Shown here: positions 57,210-64,000 of the stretch, one piece after another
Numbering within the stretch: position 1 is the stretch's first letter
Layout of the letters: each line of letters begins with the position of its first letter
Assembly: GCF_027596085.1 (NCBI RefSeq)
Contig: NC_072450.1
Location: forward strand, 32,806,554-32,870,553
Origin: Anoplopoma fimbria
Lineage: Eukaryota; Chordata; Actinopteri; Perciformes; Anoplopomatidae
Reading direction: 5' to 3'
DNA: 64,000 bases
Program-made: the position numbers and the translations under genes
The notes under the pieces: generated by a model
The model's input: the letters and a program-made list of their open reading frames with translations, nothing else
Told to the model about the DNA's origin: nothing
Databases searched by the model: none

Positions 57210-59779
57210 GTTTGAATGCTGGTGAAATACAAAACTAACAGGGTGCAGAACAGAACAAGATTAACACTTTCATGTATTCTCACTAGACATGTAAAAAAAA
57301 TGCAATTAGAAACATCTGACGTGTCATTTTTATTTTTTTAAAACACGTGTTCTGTTACGTCGGTAAGATGTTGCGTAACGCAGGAGACAGGAAGTGACCG
57401 AAGTGACTGTTGGACCAGAACTTTCCGCAAAAAGCACATCTTTAGAAAGGTAGGACTGGTATCTGAATCTCGTCCACAGAGGAGTACGTTTTACTCTGAG
57501 GAATCGGTCTCATTAGTGTTCATCACAGTCAACAACAACTCAACCGTTTAAAGGGGTTAAACCGGGACTGCTTGTGCCGTAGTGGACACGCTTCTTTGAC
57601 CACGCGGTCATTGTAGAGGTTCAGAATCTGAAGCAGCGCGTTTCATGTTCGCTGCTTGCATTTTAACAAACACATAAGGGGGGCAGAATTTATTTTTTGG
57701 AATTCTTCAGCAAACGTATTTTCCAAATGATAAAACTTGTGGAATTAGAAATGTAATAAAAAAAGCTGCTGGTGAGATACAACACAACGGTTTGGAAAAT
57801 GCCTTTAAGAGCCATTAGCCATAACTCCTAAAACACACGTGACCTGGAAATGGTGGAATGCGATGACGAGGTCTTTCGTTAATATTACTGGTTAAAAGAG
57901 GTGACAGGTTGTAAGTCTCGGAACCTTAAAGAAAGACTAGTTCAACACGTATAACTCTGTGTATGGCTTATCGTACACATGAAGGCTCTGGAGACAGCGG
58001 GGGCCACCGACAGTTCACTACACAACCAAATCCTCGTTCCAGCCTTCTCCGAGCAGAAACGCGCCGTTGTCATCCATTTAATAAAAGACGGATCCATAAG
58101 TTAAGGAACCGTGATAAAAGGGGATTAAGGGAAGGCTGACGTGATTCTTTTTCGAGATGTAGCATTTTCATATTTCCCCCAACCAAGGTGAAGTACAGTA
58201 CATTTGTGGTCGATTTTTTTTTTTTTTTTTTTTTTCCTGAATACCTGAAGAACTTACTGGCAGTTGTGGGGGAAAAAAATAAAAAAAAATAAAAAAAACG
58301 TACATGGAAATATTTGAAATATGCAATATCTGCGATTATAAACGCCATAGCGACTTGTACATTGTTGAGTTCTTAAATACGGACGTGATTTGAGTGTGCA
58401 GTAGTAGTAGTGTGTGACCCGTCTGTCTGACCCGGACAATGAAAGGACAACATGATTAAATAGAGCTCGCGGTCAGTGTGGATGGACTTCTGTCCAGGTA
58501 TTACATGCGTCTTAGTGGAAGTACTCTTATTATATACACAATACCACTTCAAGTTCCACAAGTACTTTTCCCCCCATTTTCTCCCCCCCCAACTTTTAGA
58601 ACCTAATTATTAAAATAAGGGCCATTCAATAGTTCATAAATTGATTCGCCTTAAAAAATATATATTTATCCACCGAGTTCCAGGCGTCTCTGTCCCAATG
58701 TAAGTCTCTTTGGGCCCCATGGCGTCACTTGAGACTCCAGAAGTTGTAATTCTGCTCTTTGGCCACTAGGCAACAAGATTAATGCACGGCAAGAAAATAA
58801 AAGCTTGCCTCAAGTTTGATGGACACATTGGCCTAGGAGCTAACCCCCTTCCTCACTCACTAACAGCTATAGACAGCAGTTAGTCATGTCATGTCAACAC
58901 AATAGTGTTATCCTATAACATGTGACCCACACCGCATCGTCTTTTATTGTGAAAGGTCAGCTGGTGACCACGTTTATGAGCCCAGTTAGTCAGAAAAGCC
59001 TTGTTAAGTTCTTATCTGGGCTGCATGAGGAGTTCAGGGACTGCATGTGAAGAAACAGGGGGAAAAAAGGGAAATGTACTTGGAAACTGATGCCATTCAA
59101 AATAAAAAAAGGAGAAGACACTTTTTCTGCTCCATAGAGCAACATAAAACATGCTCTATTTAAAAAAGGCGGGGGAAAAAAGCTGCCTTAGTGTTAAGAG
59201 GACACCTATACCATCCCACCTGTGCTTCAGTGTGACGGATTAAAATAAAAAAAGATTTATCACGGTTTACAGGCGGGCTGGAGATGAGCAAATGGCAGTT
59301 CAAGTACAACACAAACAACTAAACATGAGGTATGAGCCAGTATTCCAAAACCAACCACCCGATACCAGCGTAGGGTAAATAAGGTCCATGCAACATGCAT
59401 GTTTTACAGTACACACTGAAGTATGCGATCAGAAGAGGAGGGAGGGTCTGGGGCCTCATCAGCGAGGTCCGAAAATCACACATGTACAAATACGGATCGC
59501 CACTTCTATCTTCATTTAGATTTAGATTTAGAGGACATGAGTATTCGCTGTGATTCTGGGACTCCTCCTGCAATATAGGAATGTACAAACCAAAAAAAAC
59601 AAAAAACTGGGGATTGGACCTATTCGAAGTCAGCGATGGATAATCTCAGTTTGCCGATTGCTTTTGAGTTTTGGACTGTTTAAAATACAAACAAACCTGA
59701 GCAGCGGCGGCAGTGCTCAGGTTTGAAGGGGGGGAGAGAGAGGGAGGGAGAGAGAGAGAGAGGTCTTAACTCTTAAGTG
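57204..59779 (-). other. stard5: Presumed stard5 3' UTR
   Basis: Non-coding sequence downstream of the stard5 stop. The end is guessed from an AATAAA on the minus strand (57209-57204). Contains T19 near 58210-58230. A shorter UTR is possible. Confidence 0.3.
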
Positions 59780-59930
59780 TCAAAGGTCCTTGAGGGATTT
59801 GACAGCCTTGGCCAGGTTGCTGTAGAACTCAGCCATGCTGGAGGGGAAGAAGGAGTCGACCACGGAGCGAGGGAGCAGGCCCCCCAGGTCGGTCTGGAAG
59901 AAGCTGAACACCTGGGTCTTGTTGGGCTCT
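59780..59930 (-). CDS. stard5: stard5 last coding exon
   Basis: EPNKTQVFSFFQTDLGGLLP then VVDSFFPSSMAEFYSNLAKA, the C-terminal helix of the START domain, ending KSLKDL and TGA (59782-59780). The acceptor is a long pyrimidine tract with TTTCTAG. Confidence 0.94.
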
Positions 59931-61944
59931 CTAGAAAGAAAAAGAAAGAAAGAAAACACACAAGAACGTGAACTCTGGACAGAGCGTGCCCACAGGAAAC
60001 ACACAGGCCTCGGCGGTGGCGGAGCACTCACCCTGAGATGGGGACGCAGATGCAGCCACACGGATGGTTGAATCCTCTCACGTAGCCCGACTGGGGCGGA
60101 CAGCCCGGGTGAATCACGTTGGTGGCTGTTTGACACGACACAAAACACACACACACACACGTTCATACACATTGTGTCTACATTATACCACGTGAGCACC
60201 CAAACTAAACAGAATGCCTGCAGGATTTCAGGGTTTTTTTGTTTTTTTTTATGCACGGATCAAACTTTGAAAGAAGCCAGATAGCCCGAAAATCTCAGAC
60301 TAGTGGAAAGAAAACTTTAAGTGAGTATTTTACTGCTTTAAGAGAAGATAAGATACAATAAGATAAGAGAAGAGAAGATAAGAGACAATAAGATAAGATA
60401 AGATAAGAGAAGATAAGAGACAATAAGATAAGAGAAGAGAAGAGAAGATAAGAGAAGATAAGAGAAGATAAGAGACAATAAGATAAGAGAAGAGAAGATA
60501 AGAGAAGAGAAGATAAGAGAAGATAAGATAAGAGACAATAAGATAAGATAAGATAAGATAAGATACGATAAGATAAGAGACAAGAGAAGATAAGAGACAA
60601 TAAGATAAGAGAAGATAAGATAAGATAAGATAAGATAAGAGAAGATAAGAGACAGAGAAGATAAGAGAAGATAAGAGACAATAAGATAAGAGAAGATAAG
60701 ATAAGATACGATAAGAGAAGATAAGAGACAAGAGAAGAGACAATAAGATAAGAGAAGATAAGATAAGAGAAGATAAGAGACAATAAGAGAAGATAAGATA
60801 AGAGAAGATAAGAGACAATAAGATAAGAGAAGAGAAGATAAGAGACAATAAGATAAGAGAAGAGAAGATAAGATAAGAGAAGATAAGATAAGATAAGAGA
60901 CAATAAGATAAGAGAAGAGAAGATAAGAGACAATAAGAGATAAGATAAGAAGATAAGAGACAATAAGATAAGAGAAGAGAAGATAAGAGACAATAAGATA
61001 AGAGAAGAGAAGATAAGAGACAATAAGATAAGAGAAGAGAAGATAAGAGACAATAAGATAAGATAAGATAAGAGAAGATAAGAGACTAAGATAAGATAAG
61101 ATAAAGACAATAAGATAAAGAGAAGATAAGAGACAATAAGATAAGAGATTATAAATAAGAGAAGATAAGAGACAAGAGAAGAGACAATAAGATAAGAGAA
61201 GAGAAGATAAGAGACAATAAGATAAGAGAAGAGAAGATAAGAGACAATAAGAGAAGATAAGATAAGAGAAGATAAGAGACAATAAGATAAGAGAAGAGAA
61301 GATAAGAGACAATAAGATAAGAGAAGAGAAGATAAGAGACAATAAGAGAAGATAAGAGAAGAGAAGATAAGAGACAATAAGATAAGAGAAGAGAAGATAA
61401 GAGACAATAAGATAAGAGAAGATAAGATAAGAGACGAAATTTGCAGGCGTACAGCAGCATAGGGTAAAGTGCAAAACAAGAGACGTAGTAAAAGAAAAAC
61501 GAGATAAAATAAAATGAAATTAAAAAAAAAGTATTATAAATAAGCAATAAAAAAAACCCCAGTAAAAGAATAAATCTTATATGAAATATAATATGTACAG
61601 ACAGTCTAGTTGTGTCTCCTGAATTCACCAACAGTTACCGCTTTACAGAAAAATAATTGTATTAATGTAGGTCAAATGTTTATCCTTTTATTTTTAATCC
61701 ATTTATTCCGTTCATGCAGTCAGTGCATCTGCAACATAAATAATAAATCTCAGACAGCCTTGTGTTCAAGGTAAAAGCGGAAACCAGCACAGGAAGTAGA
61801 GGAGGCGAGGACGAGTCGTTACGCACCATTTGATGAAATGGCGCCGTCGTCGTAGCGCTTAACTAAAATCACGTCCACAAAATCTCGCGGCGCTATGATC
61901 CCCATAGCTGCTGAGGGCGTGACCGTCCGGCAGATAGAGATGTC
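59780..61944 (-). CDS. stard5: StAR-related lipid transfer protein 5, three 3' exons (partial)
   Basis: STARD5 is a small cytosolic START-domain protein, about 213 residues in mammals, that binds sterols and bile acids. Three minus-strand exons (61944-61827, 60125-60032, 59930-59780) join in consistent phase and give about 121 residues, the C-terminal half of the START fold. Diagnostic stretches are ICRTVTPSAAMG, PRDFVDVILVKRY, YVRGFNHPCGC and DLGGLLPRSVVDSFFPSSM, all close to remembered human STARD5. Upstream exons lie beyond the right edge. The gene converges on il16, as in human. Confidence 0.93.
60032..60125 (-). CDS. stard5: stard5 penultimate coding exon
   Basis: TNVIHPGCPPQSGYVRGFN then HPCGCICVPIS. 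The acceptor is GTCAAACAG and the donor GTGAGT. Includes the conserved RGFNHPCGC of the family. Confidence 0.94.
60338..61437. repeat. 1.1 kb AGATAAG/GAGAAGATAAGAGACAATAA array in a stard5 intron
   Basis: Words AGATAAG, AGAGAAG and AGACAATA alternate in higher-order units of about 25 bp. It adjoins a copy of the dispersed repeat (61438-61600) whose relatives begin with AGATAAGATAA, so the array likely grew from that repeat's end. Long minus-strand frames (Leu/Ser/Ile strings) are artefacts. Confidence 0.96.
61438..61600. repeat. Dispersed repeat (family of 54358), distal part
   Basis: AATTTGCAGGCGTACAGCAG, GGGTAAAGTGCAAAACAAGA and ATTATAAATAAGCAATAAAA match 54407-54520 closely. Confidence 0.85.
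61827..61944 (-). CDS. stard5: stard5 internal exon
   Basis: 39 codons plus one base. DISICRTVTPSAAMGIIAP then RDFVDVILVKRYDDGAISSN. The acceptor is TTCTGCAG and the donor GTGCGT. Phase 0 at the start and phase 1 at the end. Confidence 0.93.
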
Positions 61945-62412
61945 CTGCAGAAGAGCAAAGCGTGAATAACACCTCTCATGTCACATGTATGCATTTAAAG
62001 CTGCACCAGGCAGGAGCTTCTCAGTACGTGGACCGTTTTTGAGCATTGTGCATTAGTGCATTAACCCAAGTACGGTACTTTTGTACATTTTTCTATGCTA
62101 CTTTCTACTCCATAGTATTTCAGAAGGACATATTTTTGACTTTACTACATTGGTTTATAGTGAGTTAATGGAAAACTGTGCTTTGTTTCACCGTATATAT
62201 TACACCAGCGACGCTATTAGAATGAATAAAATTAGCTCTATTGCATACCGCTACAACATTAAAATCAATAATAATAATAATCTAATTATAATTTGTCTGC
62301 ACAACGACTGCTGTTGCTTTCATATTTTAAGTACATTTTCTTGATTTCACACTTACATAGGTTTTTTTTAAAATCGCAATATTAGTACTTTTACTTAAGT
62401 AGTTTAGCTTCT
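61945..62412. other. stard5 intron, part
   Basis: AT-rich, with GTACTTTTGTAC-like words of a probable dispersed repeat near 62070-62160 and an ATA patch at 62265-62285. No exon recognised up to the LINE fragment. Confidence 0.4.
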
Positions 62413-62591
62413 CTGCACCGGCTCCCTGTTAAAGCAAGAAAATTATCTTAAATCCTTCTCCTCACCTACAAAGCTCTAACTGGCCAGGCACCGTCTTATC
62501 TTAAGGAACTTATAGTTCCATATTACCCAACTAGAGAGCTGCGCTCCATCAATGCAGGGTTACTTGTGGTTCCTAGAGTATGTAAAAGTTA
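62413..62591 (+). pseudogene. LINE ORF2 C-terminal fragment
   Basis: The frame reads LHRLPVKARKLS-stop-ILLLTYKALTGQAP, then SYLKELIVPYYPTRELRS and AGLLVVPRVCKS. This is the conserved end of fish non-LTR reverse transcriptases of the L2/CR1/Rex type. One TAA interrupts it and a TAG ends it. Confidence 0.85.
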
Positions 62592-63530
62592 GGATGGTTC
62601 AGCCAGAGCCTTCAGTTATCAGGCTGGTTCTTCTGTGGAACTGGTTCAGGTATAGTTAGTTTCAGGTTTATAGTTAGGACTGGTTCAGACTACAGTTACC
62701 ACTGGTTCAAGTCTATAGCAGGTTTATAGTTACTGGTTCCTATATAGTTTTTGATAGGGGTTTATAGTTAGGACTGGTTCAGGTTTATAGTTAGGACTGG
62801 TTCAGGTTTATAGTTAGGACTGGTTCAGGTCTATAGTTAGGACTGGTTCAGGTAGTTATAGTTAGGACTGGTTCAGGTTTATAGTTAGGGCTGGTTCAGG
62901 TTTATAGTTAGGACTGGTTCAGGTTTATAGTTAGGACTGGTTCAGGTTTATAGTTAGGACTGGTTCAGGTTTATAGTTAGGACTGGTTCAGGTTTATAGT
63001 TAGGACTGGTTCAGGTCTATAGTTAGGACTGGTTCAGGTCTATAGTTAGGGCTGGTTCAGGTTTATAGTTAGGACTGGTTCAGGTTTATAGTTAGGGCTG
63101 GTTCAGGTCTATAGTTAGGACTGGTTCAGGTCTATAGTTAGGGCTGGTTCAGGTCTATAGTTGGACTGGTTCAGGTCTATAGTTAGGGCTGGTTCAGGTT
63201 TATAGTTAGGACTGGTTCAGGTTTATAGTTAGGACTGGTTCAGGTTTATAGTTAGGGCTGGTTCAGGTTTATAGTTAGGACTGGTTCAGGTTTATAGTTA
63301 GGACTGGTTCAGGTTTATAGTTAGGACTGGTTCAGGTTTATAGTTAGGGCTGGTTCAGGTTTATAGTTAGGGCTGGTTCAGGTTTATAGTTAGGACTGGT
63401 TCAGGTTTATAGTTAGGACTGGTTCAGGTCTATAGTTAGGGCTGGTTCAGGTCTATAGTTAGGACTGGTTCAGGTTTATAGTTAGGACTGGTTCAGGTCT
63501 ATAGTTAGGGCTGGTTCAGGTTGGCCTTGG
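62592..63530 (+). repeat. 23-bp minisatellite (GGTTCAGGTTTATAGTTAGG + ACT)n
   Basis: About 37 copies with CTATAG/TTATAG and GGACT/GGGCT variants. It lies between the LINE coding end and its 3' tail, so it is probably an expansion within the LINE's 3' region. Confidence 0.95.
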
Positions 63531-64000
63531 TCCAGCCCCTAGATATGCTGCTATATGCCTAGACTGCCGGGGACTACCTAGGATACACTGAGCTCCTCTC
63601 TCCTCTTCTCTCCCTCCATCTTTATGTATTAATCTCCTATTTATGCACATTACGGATTTCGCTTCTTTACCAAAGTATTTGTGCTTTCTCGCCTCGCAGG
63701 TTTCCATGAATCGTGGTTATATCTGGACCGTAGTCGTGCCTCCTGCTGTGGCCCTGCTGACACCCACTGCTACTACCACTATTATTATTAGTCACATTAC
63801 TATTATTATTGCCTGTACTATTACGCTTATTGGCTTTGCTTCTACCCTGGAGTCTTTGTGCTTTCTCGCCTCGCAGGTTCCCAGGAATCGGGGTTATATT
63901 TGGACTGTCATCGTGCCACCTACTGAGGCCCTGCTGACACCCACTGCTACTACTATTATTATTAGTCACATTACTATTTATATTCCCTGTACTATTACTG
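63531..64000 (+). repeat. LINE 3' region with about 190-bp tandem duplication
   Basis: TGCCGGGGACTACCTAGG and CACTGAGCTCCTCTCTCCTC follow the minisatellite. The segment GTGCTTTCTCGCCTCGCAGG to CACATTACTATT occurs twice (about 63680 and 63860). The window ends inside the second copy. Confidence 0.7.

Noticed and set aside
60295..61631. Minus frames of up to 394 codons (Leu/Ser/Ile/Phe strings)
   Set aside because: Read-through of the AGATAAG array inside the stard5 intron.

Overview
This is vertebrate genomic DNA, most likely from a teleost fish. Spliced genes with GT-AG introns lie among features typical of fish genomes: Tc1-like elements and their palindromic derivatives, a BEL/Pao relic, a hAT element, a tRNA-derived SINE, a LINE 3' fragment, and very long CA/TG and AT arrays. 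I read three host genes: tlnrd1 (3' end, +), il16 (complete, +) and stard5 (3' exons, -). Their order and orientation match what I recall of human 15q25 (TLNRD1 - IL16 - STARD5). I see no trace of CFAP161, which lies between TLNRD1 and IL16 in human.

Layout. 1-140: last codons of tlnrd1, then its 3' UTR. 0.75-22.9 kb: an intergenic region dominated by repeats: a TATATGTATTTA-type array, a 3.6 kb AT-rich minisatellite, a 9-bp GGTAGCACA array, Tc1-derived elements, a decayed BEL/Pao element, a solo LTR with a 5-bp target duplication, and a roughly 32-bp minisatellite. 22.95-55.73 kb: il16, assembled here as 25 coding exons plus one possible 57-nt cassette exon, encoding about 1584 residues with four PDZ domains. 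Intron 2 holds a G-rich minisatellite split by a 3.1 kb hAT transposon with perfect 8-bp target duplications. 59.78-61.94 kb: three 3' exons of stard5 on the minus strand, convergent with il16, with a 1.1 kb AGATAAG-rich array in one intron. 62.4-64.0 kb: LINE 3'-end sequence with an internal minisatellite.

The il16 model is the main result. Intron phases agree from the start codon to the stop except at two GC-rich places, exon 21 (G6 run) and exon 23 (CGG run at the boundary between precursor and mature cytokine). Each breaks the frame by one base. Either these are sequence errors in G runs or the secreted-cytokine end of the gene is broken in this individual or assembly. Other unusual points are long (TG)n tracts directly before four 3' splice sites, complementary (CA)n and (TG)n tracts flanking exons 7 and 25, a stop codon reached only after a (CA)n tract is translated as Thr-His repeats, and an internal start with an ideal Kozak context where the short pro-IL-16 form would begin.

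I found no operon, CRISPR array, phage or clearly new gene system. Gene names rest on remembered family sequences, not on a database search.
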